A stretch of DNA of 64,000 nucleotides from Torymus aiolomorphi (GCA_036365515.1 CM070874.1:207632297-207696296); one strand, 5' to 3'. Numbered from the stretch's first letter, positions 47,292 through 58,616 are shown. The notes: a model not told the origin generated them from the letters alone. Numbers and translations are program-made.

Positions 47292-48074
47292 TATGCTTCG
47301 TGTCTCGTTCTCGAGATCACTAGGTAGATGTTCAGAGTGACTATTCAGTCTTTTATTTCAGCAATTCTAAATTCTAGACAATTACGAACTTCGTTTGAAA
47401 AAGAAAACTATTTAACTTAAGTACTTTAAGTATCAGAATCAGCTACTGGACTAGCTTTATCAGAATCTACCACATGTAATAGTTATGTTTATAAAATCGA
47501 ACTACATCCCACTGTTTATCTTAATAATTAAATCATTTGAACTAAAACACTTTCAAACCTAACATTTTAGTTTCTAGGTTTTGACTGTGATATTATAACA
47601 TAGATACGATATTGAGGAGACTGAAAATTAGTCGTTGACACATTGAAATCTCAATGTACAAGCGATAATCAAACGCGCTTCGCGCGTACTTTTCTGTTTT
47701 GAGGTTATGTATGCTATCTTCATTACGTTTTACTTTTAACGTATTTAAGTATTTTTTCAAATTCAGAACTTAATCATTTTTATACTACCCTAAATGTAAA
47801 AATTCCATTAAAAAATTCAAACATTAAATTCCAGACAGTAAATTTTTCGCGCCTTCTTCTTATCGACCAATCAAAATCAAGCCTTTTGATGCTTCAACAT
47901 GGCCGCTCATCACTTTAAGAAGGGATATTGTGTATTTCTTATGTTTTTATGTAATTTTCTCGTATTGAAAAAGATGTTATTATTATACGCAATGTTTTAA
48001 AACTTTTTAAATCTTTTACATATACAGTAAACGACTATTATTATTATTCAATCACTAGAGTCTCTCAAAACTTG

Positions 48075-48101
48075 TTGTTATTATTATTATTATTATTATT
48101 C

Positions 48102-48134
<33 letters not shown>
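48075..48134. repeat. (ATT)n microsatellite
   Basis: About 60 bp of ATT repeat with one interruption inside the large TA element. Confidence 0.95.
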
Positions 48135-48135
<1 letters not shown>

Positions 48136-49840
48136 CTTAATAATTTGATTAACCCAACTGAAATCAACCATACCTCATACTCTTGTAGAATATCTTTGTT
48201 CTCTAAGACTATGTACGATATTTCTTTAGAATTTTGTAATAAAAAAAAAAGAATTATAATTATGTTAAATTATCACAACAAACTCGCGAGACTTTTTCTT
48301 ATATAAATATATATTGATTAAATACACAAAATACTAAGTATTTAGTAATACTAAAGTCAGATTACGGATAGACACTACTATCGTTCTATTTTACTTGAAT
48401 AAGAAGGAAAAGTTCCAATTCAAATATTAAATGAAGAGAATTATAATATAATATTAAGACAATCATTATATATATTTGAATTAATGAGTCGTGTAATAAC
48501 TTCAATGACGCCTCAATTCTTTCAATTACTTTTTCTTTCAATAAAATGTATTTAAATGATTCAATTGGAAATTTTTTTTTTTCAGTGTATAAACGAATAA
48601 TCTACGGTAATTCACCTGATATTTTACCTTTATAGAAAAATTTAGACGCACTAAAGCATCGAAATAAAATTTTGATATAGATTTGGTGTTGACTGAGACC
48701 ACCAGTTACTTGATTCAAATAATAGTTTATCCATATCACTTTGTAAGAATCGTGAAGGGGTTGTTGAAAACGCCTTTATAAGTCCTAGACATCAACTACA
48801 ATTGAATATTCATCGATTACACGAACCCATATCATAGGTCAGTAAGAAATTAGGCAGTATATATACTTTAAGTAGCGTAACAAATACTTAAAGTCAAAAA
48901 TTTAAGATTATGATACCTTGGTTGATTAATAAATATGAAAAATATATAAATAACCTTAAATGTATATAGCCTTAGCTAATGAGTAATAAATATGGTCTAA
49001 GTTGTTAATCGTATTCACGGTCGACAAATCCGTCGACGAAACGTCGCAAATATTTAACATCTTGAGAGATTTATTTTCTTCCTCGCTCCCAACGGATCTA
49101 GTCAGAATTGACTAAAAACATTATCAGTAATACATATGAGTAAAGAATAAATTATACTCTTTATAATAATATAATTATTATTTGTAAGTTGATAATTGCG
49201 TTGATAAAATTTAGTAACAGAAATGTTTGAATTCGATATCTCGTAATTCTTGAAGAGTAACTTTTATACCCGCAAGAAATCCATATTGAAAGACTCGAAA
49301 TCAAACCACGATAATTATCGTTAATTAACTTAAAATTAAAATTTTGACATATTTTGATTTACATATATACGACCAGTATAATAACCAACGAACGTCAGCC
49401 TGTTTTCAAAACGTTCTAAAGAATCTGATGCTATGCATTTACAATTACCTTTTTATTACAATATTATAATCATAGTAATTATTATATAATTTTGCGTTAA
49501 TTGGAGTGCTATGCACACAAATGTTTATTTATTTATTTATTTATTTTTTGTTTTCAATAATTTATTTCGCAATCGATTGATATAATCTTGAATCGTACTA
49601 TTTTATGAAAAAAAAGAATTAACGATCATCAAAAACATGACAGCGCACTGCTTGGCAATATATATAAGAAATTGAAAAGGAAGTGAGCGGGGTCGCAAAG
49701 CACCCTTTATACTTTATTCTATCAATTCTTTGATCAGGCTAGAAAGATTCACGCATGCTTCACGCGCCAATGTTTCTCTTGCCAAATGCTTTCAAATTAG
49801 AAATAAAATTTTCTTTAGACGAACCAGTCCTTACGGCTTG

Positions 49841-49880
<40 letters not shown>

Positions 49881-50717
49881 GGCTAACGTTAACTGGCGCG
49901 CTACGCACACCTGTGTTTGTCTTTTCCTCGAAAATTTTATTCGATTGCTTACATGATCGATAAGACGACAGTCCAAGAATAGCATTTTTATATTTCTATA
50001 TATTTTTATATATTAAGAATATGCTTTAAAATGTAACACTCCAATGGCGCAGCATTAAGGTTGAACTTCATGACCATTCAGTACATGAGTTATATAGCAC
50101 TAGCTGCATGCGCCTATCGTTCGTATTCAGCGAGACAAACAGTAGATCGAGAACTGTGTATTGCTGCAGTAAAATCGATCCTGATTTGGGAAACGAACCT
50201 GCTCTCTCTGGTGCAGGGACTTTTTTCCTCCCATCGCCCTTATGTATCTAGCTTGAGATGGTTCTCGGCCTCTTACTCATTGAGGAAATTAGGAGGAAGA
50301 TTATATTCCTTTAATCGTACATTCGGGCATAGCCATCTAAGTGCGCTTAAGCGAAAAAACCGTCGAAATGTTCGGCAGTTTCTTCCTTGAATAAGTTGGC
50401 AATGTAATCGCATAAAACCGATAGTCTTTTACTCAATGAAAAAGCCTATCATTTATTTTTACTCATTTTAAATGAGATAAGGAAAATTACCGGTAACTAA
50501 ATTCCGAGCATTTCCTTGTTTTTCTGAAAATTAATTTGTCTTTTCAGACTCTGTCTCTACCAGATTCTTGTAAGCATAAGCTGCATTAGCGTTGCGAGAT
50601 TGTGATTCTTGTTTACCCCGCCGCCATCTATCAACTCACTTGCGAATCCGGAAGAGCAATATGCAGATCTAGGTTATGTGCTGTCTGTAGCCAGACGCAT
50701 TACATCACTCTAGTCAA

Positions 50718-50910
50718 ATTGTACAGTTTGTCTCACCTCTCGTGTGAGCTCACTGCCAACAAAAGATCATGTTAATACAGGTTATGTACAGTTTGTCTCA
50801 CCTCTCGTGTGAGCTCACTGCCAAACAAAGGATTATGTAGTCATGATAATACAGGTTATGTCAAACATACGACCTGTCTCACCTCTCGTGTGAGCTCGCC
50901 GTAAAACGAA
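50718..50910. repeat. Three direct repeats with GTGAG hairpin
   Basis: Three units at spacings of about 70-100 bp share GTTTGTCTCACCTCTCGTGT followed by GAGCTCACTGCC. CTCAC(CTCTC)GTGAG within each is a hairpin. The third unit is more diverged (ACCTGTCTCACC, GAGCTCGCCG). They lie near the right end of the TA element, where transposase-binding subterminal repeats are often found (inference). Confidence 0.75.
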
Positions 50911-53360
50911 GACTACAACCCAAACCGTCTAACGGCTTAAAAAGAACACAATAAAGATCTATAGTTTATGCAGTTTATAAGAGAAGCATAGTTTTTCTTT
51001 TCTCTTACACATGCATAATTACAGTCCATTGAGATTTGGGCGGCATGTCTATAACTTCTCGTGTTAACACGCCGCCGCACAAAAACGTCCTGGAACGTAT
51101 ACTTACTTATTAATCCAAATAATGCCGATTCTGTATCTGAGACATCGTCCGAAAGATTAAGCACTATTTATCTGTTTCCACAGTTGAATACGGCGGTCGG
51201 GAAATCTTCATCAATAATCCTTCCGTAAAGGATGAAAAACGAAGGCTTCTCTTCTACCGCCATGTAGCTAAAGCGTGGCACACTCTACGCGCACAAAAAG
51301 CGTTATGGCGAGAGAGACCGGCCGGCCTGGCGAGGCGAGCCAGCAGCCGAGTTTTAGAAGTGGGGATAGCTGAAGTTTGTGGCGACATCTGTGTACACTG
51401 GCGGTACTACCTAGTGATCTCGAGAACGAGACACGAAGCATAATTGCAATTGGTGTACTTTAGTAGGATTTGTATTTAGATTGATTATTACGTTATGATC
51501 TTGATTACCTAAAGTTTCTTTTAGTTGATTTTTATTCTCAAGTTGTTCTTGGTGTTCTTGATTATCAAATATTTTTAGATGATTTTTATTCTCTAAATGT
51601 TTTTTAAGTTTTTGATTATCAAACATATCTTTTGGTTGATTTTCATTTTCGAAAACTACTTTATTATTATTTAATAAGATCTTTAGATTTTTTGTATCAT
51701 TTAATAAAGACTCTTCTGAATGTATTGATCCTATATTCTCTTTTAACGAATTTTCAAGCGAGTTTTGTTGGAATTTAGTTTCCATTTGATCATCTTCGGA
51801 TTCAAATGGTTCAGCTAAAGCAAAAGTTATGTCTAAAATGACTTTAAGATCATCATAAAAAGTTACTGTTTCCAACGAATTATTATCTTCTTTATTATTT
51901 TCATTTGAATTTTAATTTTTTTGGTTATTTATATCAGATTTATTAAAATCAATTACATTAATTTCATCACAATCCTCATGAGTTTTTATATTAGATTCGT
52001 TGAAATTCATTTCTTCATTAGTTCCATCATTTTTTACAGTAGATTCAATAGAATCAATTAAATTTGTTTCCATAATTTCTTCAATTTCATGATTATTTTT
52101 GAAAATTTCGTTAAAGTCTATAAAATTAATTTCATTAGTATTTCCATGATTTTTTATAATCATATCATTATCTTTTGGTTCATCAGTGATTTCATGTATT
52201 TTTATAAAAGGTACGATAATTGAATTGATTTCTTTATTTTAATTAATTATTGTAGATTCCACTATGATATTAGTTTCCTGTTTATTTTTATTTACTTTAT
52301 TTTCTGTAATTAGTTCATTACTATTATACCTTTCAATATTCGTTGCATTAACTTTATTTTTCTGAATTTTTGATTCGTTAATTGTTTCTTTTGTAACATT
52401 ATGGTATGATTCATCAGTATTAATACTTGGATATTGTTTGATTTCCTCATATTCTTCAGTAGTATGATCTGGATTTTTACAAAGATCACAATGATTTCCC
52501 ATTGCATTATATTGCATTATAAGATTTTTAAGTTTTCTGCAGTTGTCGACGTCATGCCCGATTCTTTTGCAATATTCACATTGAATTCTTTTTCTATTTA
52601 CTGTACTGGGTTGTTGATTATTAAAAATCATATTTCTTGGTTTGTAATTTTGTTGTTTGATGTTATTGAATCTGTTTGTATTCCTTGAATTGCTTTGTGT
52701 GTGGTACGTGTATTTATTTTCTAAACTTCTATAATTTGGGCTAATATTCGTGTAATTGGTATTCATTTTTAAACTTGTATTTCGATCTGGGCAATATGCT
52801 GCAGTATGTGTGACCGCCTTGTAAATTTGGCAAATTATTCTATTTATTAAAATCGCACGCTTGCAATCTGATGCATCGTGGTCTTCTTTCTTACATAACG
52901 CGCAACAGATTATTTTTTCGTTTATAGGGCAGTATATCATCCAATGCCCGAGTTTATTGCATTTCGAGCATACTGCTGACAAGCAGTCTTTAGTTGAGTG
53001 ACCCGTACTTCCGCAATAATCACAATTAAGTGCATATTTCTTTACAACAGGGCATTGAGTAGCTGTATGTCCTATGATTTGACAGTATTGACAATAAACT
53101 TCATTTGTTTGGTTAAATGTACACTTATCTACAGAATGTCCTCTATGATTACAGCGTTTACAGAAAAGTTCTATTTTATTTTTAGCATTCTTGCAAAAAT
53201 ATGATATATGATCTTTACTTTTACAAAAAACACAAACTGCATTAGAGCAAAACAATGCTTCGTGATATTGATCTCGGCAAATTTGACAATGATATACTTT
53301 AGTATAATAATGGTTTTCTTGTTCAAAATTATAAAATATATTTGCTTGATTATTCATCAT

Positions 53361-54711
53361 CGCTTTTTCATTTTAATAAGTGTTCGTAATTATTATTGTA
53401 GTTTATTTTTGAATTTATCTTTTATTTTGTTTATTATTGTCTTCTTTCATTTTCTCGTTTGAGTGTTGTTCATTTTCTTATTTTATTATATTCCCTTTTG
53501 CAATGTAATTTTTGATTGTAATTCTGTTTTTGTATGATTCTTCATTATAATATTCTTACTTTTATTGTAATACTTTTCGTTTGCTTAGTTATTTTTTATT
53601 ATTATTTTGATTTCCTTATTTTGATTAAAAATGACTTGCTTATTTTATATACTGATTATATCTCTCATATTTTTTCTATTTTGTATCGTGTAAATTCTCT
53701 ATTATTTATTTCCTTTTATTTATTTCTCTTCATTCGTTTCTTATGTTTTATTCTTTATTCTTTTTATTTATGTATCAGTATGGTTAGTAATCTAGCCTTA
53801 AAACTCTTGGTTTCTTCTCGAAAGCGTTCTCTTATTATTATCGTTTACTTGTTTTTTTTTTAATCTGGGTTACTTTGTGTCGTCTATCTGTTTATAATCC
53901 CTTTTTTCCCTTGTTTTCTGCGTTTTTCTGATATCACATGACATATTACTCTTATGCCAATGCTATAATTAATATTTTTTTTTAAATATCTTTTTTTTTA
54001 TTATTAGTTCGACTATTTTTTGTGTATACTTATATTTTTGTAATTGTTTTATATGATTTTATAATTTGTTTATTTGCTGCTTTTGTATCTCCATCTTTTC
54101 TATTTTCCGTTCACTTTATTTTTCTTAGTGCTTTCATATCTTATTATTTAAAATACACTATTTATTTATACACGGGTTATTTAATTAATAATTTTTGTTT
54201 TAAATTATTATTCAATTTCCTTTCTTACGTTTAACCCTTTATTTTATTCTTTCTCTTTCCCGTATATATTTCCAACTTATTTGGCAATTATTCTTAATCT
54301 TTTTCCTATAATCTTTGTTCTTTTAATATTCTTGTTTATATATTGTAATGTTTCTCTTTTGTTTTATTATTTTTCCTTTTAAATATTTTATTATTGATTT
54401 TTTTCTCACTTGTCTTATTTTCTTTGACTGCTATTTTTTTCCGTATAATATCTTTTGATTTCAATATGTATTTTTATTTTGCACTTGCTATTTCACTTAT
54501 AGTTTGTTATGAAATTTGTTGTTAATAACTCGACGAGCCGTACACGTTTATCTTCAAAAGTTTAAACGATTATGCTACAATAATCCTCTCAACTTCTTAC
54601 TGTAAAACGAAAAGCTCGGAAGCAGTTAGTAGTGATATTTTTAGTAATTTTCAAATACTATTCGTTTCCTCTTACTCCGGTCTTATTTTTCGTATAAATC
54701 TAGTGAACTTA
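53361..54711 (-). other. 5' leader of copy 2
   Basis: A strongly T-rich plus strand (A-rich transcript) between the tandem PBS repeats and the zinc-knuckle gene. Frames at 53,534-53,863 and 54,022-54,234 are low-complexity Ile/Phe/Tyr artefacts. No gene supported. Confidence 0.6.
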
Positions 54712-54713
54712 CG

Positions 54714-54983
54714 TTCGATTCGTACCGGAACCAATGTGACGTGCCGAGAAATAATTATTTTTATTCTTTTATTTTAAACAGTCTAGAAAACTAATGTTCG
54801 ATTCGTACCGGAACCAATGTGACGTTCCGAGAAATAGTTATTTTTATTCTTTTATTTTAAACAGCCTAGTGAAATAATGTTCGATTCGTACCGGAACCAA
54901 TGTGATGTTCCGAAAAATAGTGATTTTTATTCTTTTATTTTAAACAGTCTAGTGAACTAATGTTCGATTCGTACCGGAACCAA
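54714..54983 (-). repeat. Tandem repeat of the PBS/LTR edge, four units of about 83 bp
   Basis: Units begin with GTTCGATTCGTACCGGAACC at 54,714, 54,796, 54,879 and 54,962. Each of the first three is followed by TGTGACGTKCCG or TGTGATGTTCCG, resembling the LTR edge TGTGAAGTCCGG, then by TATTTTTATTCTTTTATTTT-like sequence. The fourth leads into the genuine LTR. Confidence 0.85.
54962..54982 (-). other. Primer binding site of copy 2
   Basis: On the minus strand, one base after the LTR end, TGGTTCCGGTACGAATCG. TGG pairs with a tRNA CCA end, and the complement contains GTTCGATTC, the conserved T-arm sequence. I could not name the tRNA, and the spacing between the T loop and CCA is three bases short of a normal tRNA. 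Confidence 0.65.
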
Positions 54984-55711
54984 TGTGAAGTCCGGAAATA
55001 AGTGGAAATAAATAGTAATTGGTTTTATGTATGTTTATTATATAAAATACAATAATTTATTTACCAATACAATCTGCTGGCTTCTGGTAGATCGATGCGT
55101 TGTAATTTTATTTACAATTCTTTTTCTATACTTGTTCTTTACGTTTAGAATTTACACTTGCTTCTATAAATTTACTATAAATAACTTATAAGATCTGCTT
55201 ACTAGACGAGTAAGGCTTACGATTACAATTTCAATAATTTATAAGATCTGCTTGCTAGATGAGTAAGGCTTACTATTTCAACTTCCTCGATGTCGTAGAG
55301 TTACAAGGAGCTCTCCAGGTTCTTGTACGCTGTGACTGATTCGCGTGACACACATCACTTCTTTTATAATACAAAATAATTAGGTTAAAGATGAGCCCGG
55401 TGACGTATCGAATTCATCTTTTGACAACTTATGTATTACAAGTTTTCTGGGTCGTCGTACTTGCGAAATGCTGAGCATTGCAAAGTGTGGCCTTTCGACT
55501 GCCGCGGAGTTCGGTGGCTTGGATTCTAGCTCGACCGTGTGTTAAAAACTGCATGCGTTGTCTTCCTGAGTGGGTGACTCTATACGTCACAAGGTCGCAT
55601 AAGCAGAACGCTGCGTAGTATTAAGTTGCATTCTCGCTTTTATGTGTCAGGAAATATCTGATACTAAGTATGCTTTTTCTTTAAAATGAGAATACGTCTC
55701 CGGACGTAACA
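54984..55711 (-). repeat. 5' LTR of copy 2
   Basis: 728 bp, same ends as the 3' LTR, with about a dozen differences by eye. Followed on the plus side by the target duplication ACTG (55,712-55,715). Confidence 0.9.
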
Positions 55712-56239
55712 ACTGCATGAATTTTAAGTAATTTAGGACTTGTCCCATGAAAATTCATTGAATACTTTTTTTAAAAAGGCCTCAGAAGCCACTATGTGCG
55801 AGACACCCTTTAATACGTAAAACACAAATCCTCAGTTTCTTGTTTGAGCATCCGCAGCAAAATTTATATTTCGATACATATTTTTACTGTCTCATTTTTT
55901 AAAATATTGTAGTGACCGCATTATCGTTTGGATCTGTTCCTCATTGTATCTGTTCCTCAAAGATGTGTAAAAGGCTGATAGATCGAACTATATTCATTGC
56001 TTAAAGTGTGGTTTCAAATAAACAAAATGAATCTATAGCAAACATAATCTATGGATATACGATCCCGGATACAAGAATCTTTCATGGAAAAAGAGCCAGG
56101 ACCATTACAGACGAGCTTTTATAGATACAGAGACAATGTTTTAAAAAGTGGGATAGTAAAATATGTATCGAAATATAAATTTTGGTGCGGATGCTCAAAC
56201 AAGAAACTGATGATTTGTGTATTGTATTTTAGGTATTAA
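55712..56239. repeat. Inner arms and loop of foldback F2
   Basis: 55,712-55,925 pairs with 56,130-56,239 and 57,059-57,175; for example TCCTCAGTTTCTTGTTTGAG is inverse to the phrase at 56,193-56,212. The remaining loop of about 200 bp has a 62-codon frame (56,051-56,239) that runs into the arm and is not supported as a gene. Confidence 0.7.
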
Positions 56240-56690
56240 GGTGGTTCCCTGGAGATCAGAGTTTATTCAACACATACTTGAAATTACACACGTAGGTCAA
56301 TAAAGACATAACGAATGTCATACCCAAATTTCAGAGCATTTTATCTTTTAGCTTCTGAGTAATTGCTGTGTAAAGTTACACCGATTACATGGGAGATATA
56401 TCTATATATATCGAAACTGTCGCGTTATGTATCTGTTTACAACAATATCTACGCAACGAGATTCAAGTCAGCCTTGGAATTTCATGTACTCATAGAATAT
56501 ATAATAAGGAATGTTTTCCGGCAAGAATGAAGTTGATTCATCGTTTCATTATTAAAATAGAGCTTCTTAAATGTATCGCTTTCGCAGAACTTGATATGTT
56601 TCGAGGGTTATGTACGCTCAGCGCGCCAGCGTGCACTCTCTATCTCTCTCGCTCAAAGCTGTCTGTCTCTCTCTTACCCAGGGAAGCACC
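56240..56690. mobile_element. TTAA-target MITE a
   Basis: Ends GGTGGTTCCCTGG and CCAGGGAAGCACC are inverse, with TTAA at 56,236-56,239 on the left and a degenerate GTAA at 56,691-56,694 on the right shared with MITE b. TTAA targeting is the piggyBac habit, although the ends do not begin with CCC. No transposase. Confidence 0.7.
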
Positions 56691-56694
56691 GTAA

Positions 56695-57058
56695 GGTGGT
56701 TCGATAGCTCACCGCTCAACTCAATCGTATGTTTACGTTTTGTCGCACTACTCTGAATGGGCGTTGGCAATCGCGATCAGATTGCGTTTAAACATTCTCC
56801 TGTATATTTTCTATATTGCCTGTAGTTTTTTGATTCGCTCTAACCTTTTTTAAAGACTCGCGTCCTAAGTGTTTTGTGTTTTACCAAGGTAGTTCCATAA
56901 GAGCCCGTGTATAAGAGTTGAACTTTGCAGTTGAATAATTTCATAACCGAGTTGACAAACGATCTGAAATTTCACACACTAATAGAAAATCAATCGAAGA
57001 ACAACAATATTTAGTTTTTGGAATGACGTAACCTTTTTCATTTCGGTATCGAACCTCC
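56695..57058. mobile_element. TTAA-target MITE b
   Basis: Ends GGTGGTTCGATA and TATCGAACCTCC are inverse, with TTAA at 57,059-57,062. It lies directly against MITE a. The opposite foldback arm (55,790-55,815) is uninterrupted at the single TTAA, confirming that both are insertions. Confidence 0.7.
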
Positions 57059-58077
57059 TTAAAGGGGGTCTTATACATAGTGGTTTCTGAGAAATTAAAA
57101 AAAAAAAGTATTCAATAAATTTTTATGGGACAAGTCCTAAATTACTTAAAATTCATGCAGTAATGGTCCGAAGAGTTGGAAATATTAAAATTATTTGACT
57201 AAGTATTTTTAATACTTGATTTAAAACCACTTTTAATTGCTTAATTTTAAGAGTCTTTGTAGTTTTTAGCATTTTAAAATTATTTAATAAAATATTTTTA
57301 ATATTTTCAACTCTTCGGACAATAAATACATGAATTTCAAGTAATTTAGACCCATGAAAAGCCATCGCTTCAGCTGATTTTGGCCTCAGAAGCCATTAGG
57401 TGTAATACGCCATTAGGATACGTATACGAAAAACACCTATTTTGAAAAATTCGTAACTTTTGCAAATATCCAAAAAACCGAACAAAACCAATTGGGTCGT
57501 TTTCTAGAAGGTTAAAACTTTTTTTCCCGCTGAATACGAGCCCAATCGATTTTGATAGAAAAAAGTTACAGGGGTGCCAACATTGCGATTTTCGAAAATC
57601 GACCATTTTGAAAGAGCTGTATGTTGGCTTGCAGTTAATCAAATCAATCGTTGGCCGAGTGAAAGGGAAACGTCTTTTGAAGAGGAAGAAAATAGATTAT
57701 GTCCGATCTCAATATCTATCAAACTCGAGAAACTACAAAGATTAAAATGTAACCTTAAAAACAAAAATATTTAGATTCACGTTTTCCTTTGTGTAAAAAC
57801 TTCATTCCGTTTTTTATATTCCACAAATTTTTTTCTAAAATTTGACAAAATAAGAAAAAAATTCCTTCTCGAATCATTCAAATCGATCAAAAAACGAGCC
57901 GTACAGAATTTTTCGAAAATAGCCATTTTTTGACAATTTTTCGAAATTCAGCACGGTATAGCTGTCTCAATATTAGATATGGGGACCTAATATTGGGGCT
58001 TTCTCACTTTTTTTATATGTGTTTTCACAGGAAAAATCAGCGAGAAAAAAGGTTGACCCCCTGGGACCGGTTATGAC

Positions 58078-58569
58078 GCGGGTAATAAAAATATTCTAAC
58101 ACTTCCTACTACGGTATAAGGACTTATAAAAATCACAATAAATTATGAATCGACAACACCTTTTAAAATCTTCAACTCGACTGTCGTGGCAACGAATTTT
58201 CGCAACCCGCACACCTGGATCCGTGAAAATTCCCTCCCACTACAATCGTTCGCTGTCTCTCTCGGTCCCGTAATTCCTATCGGCGCAGGTAAGGCAGGGA
58301 GCGCGAGAGATGCCCGGGAGGTGCTGCCACTAATCCAGCGCAACGCCTGTTGTCTTCGTGTCGTATGCGTTTCCTCGCGGTCGTTGCGCTGGATCAAGGC
58401 CGTTGCCCCGCTAGCGCAGCGATTCCTGGTCATCGTGCGGTGCCATTTCTCAATCTTTCTTTTCGCAATGTTGAGTCGTATTTTAGTTTAACATTAATCT
58501 ATCGTTATAAAAATTTATCGTTATGTTAAAATTGCATGAAAAAAATAAAATAGTATTGAGAACGTAACA
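58078..58569 (-). repeat. 3' LTR region of an errantivirus-like element (outer end unclear)
   Basis: On the minus strand the LTR starts TGTTACGTTCTC at 58,569, right after a purine tract. The other end should lie before the foldback end at 58,077, but I cannot fix it without the partner LTR, which is outside the window. It contains a GC-rich segment (58,190-58,430) with a repeated phrase ATCCAGCGCAACG and its inverse near 58,335 and 58,385. Confidence 0.55.
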
Positions 58570-58616
58570 TCACCCCCTTCTTATTTAACTTGTCGTCCCG
58601 TCAAGTACTATAAATA
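58570..58616 (-). promoter_or_regulatory. Polypurine tract of the errantivirus-like element
   Basis: The minus strand reads AAGAAGGGGGTG directly before the LTR start. The plus-strand phrase CACCCCCTTCTT and the next 35 bases recur at 62,364-62,409 at about 80% identity. Confidence 0.7.

Larger units (their letters stand above)
47294..51440. mobile_element. 4.1-kb TA-target DNA element without recognisable transposase
   Basis: The left end TGCTTCGTGTCTCGTTCTCG with AGATCACTAGGTAG is exactly inverse to the right end, with TA at 47,292-47,293 and 51,441-51,442. The empty site is kept in copy 1 (7,560-7,620). The interior has an ATT array (48,075-48,134), a poly-T run (49,847-49,876), a triple repeat (50,718-50,910) and only short frames, the longest of which (50,061-50,390 plus, 109 codons; 50,937-51,164 minus, 75 codons) I cannot assign. 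Non-autonomous on present evidence, or carrying spliced unrecognised cargo. Confidence 0.75.
46643..53360 (-). pseudogene. Multi-CCHC zinc-knuckle gag-like gene, copy 2, interrupted
   Basis: The ATG at 53,360 (MMNNQANIFYNFEQ) opens 373 codons to a stop near 52,237. Ten CCHC-type boxes are visible, for example CKRCNHRGHSVDKC, CQYCQIIGHTATQC and CEYCKRIGHDVDNC; one has Cys to Tyr (CQIYKAVTH) and the last lacks its final Cys. Homology continues through acidic, Asn-rich segments (52,163-51,912 and 51,875-51,445), is cut by the DNA elements at 46,885-51,440, and resumes to a stop at 46,643 with a Lys-rich tail. Total about 700 codons without the insertion. The N-terminal knuckle block is intact and could still be made. 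The proposed role is packaging nucleic acid for the element; CNBP-like tandem knuckles are the nearest architecture. Confidence 0.75.
43022..55711 (-). mobile_element. LTR element copy 2, gag-only (no pol), nearly complete
   Basis: It is bounded by two 728-bp LTRs that differ at about a dozen positions by eye, with target duplication ACTG at 43,018-43,021 and 55,712-55,715. The empty site is visible in the right foldback arm near 57,160. PBS (54,962-54,982) and PPT (from 43,750) place it on the minus strand. Without the nested DNA elements (46,885-51,440) it is about 8.1 kb. It encodes one multi-CCHC gene and no protease, RT, RNase H or integrase. A 4-bp duplication is typical of Ty3/Gypsy integrases, so it is likely mobilised by one in trans (inference). 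Confidence 0.85.
42091..58077. mobile_element. Foldback element F2 with about 1.2-kb arms and nested insertions
   Basis: The left end GTCATAACCGGTCGCAGGGG is inverse to the right end ending CCGGTTATGAC. Left arm: 42,091-43,021 continued at 55,712-55,925. Right arm: 56,130-56,239 continued at 57,059-58,077. The arm identity lets each insertion be seen against its intact partner: the LTR element (43,022-55,711) in the left arm and two TTAA MITEs (56,240-57,058) in the right arm. Without them the element is about 2.5 kb with a short central loop. No transposase is seen inside. A target duplication is not clear. Confidence 0.8.

Noticed and set aside
49010..49060. Possible fifth hammerhead (GTCGAC/GTCGAC stem followed by GAAACGTCG)
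   Set aside because: The required CTGANGA core before stem II is absent, so the motif is incomplete.
50061..50390. 109-codon frame in the TA element as a transposase or host gene
   Set aside because: No DDE-like or other recognisable motif; kept only as an unassigned frame within the element description.
53534..54234. Hydrophobic Ile/Phe/Tyr frames that look like membrane proteins
   Set aside because: They are translations of T-rich leader DNA on the strand opposite to the element, without conservation.
58143..58491. Open frames in the GC-rich part of the 58-kb LTR
   Set aside because: They overlap on both strands, lie in LTR sequence and have no domain-like pattern.
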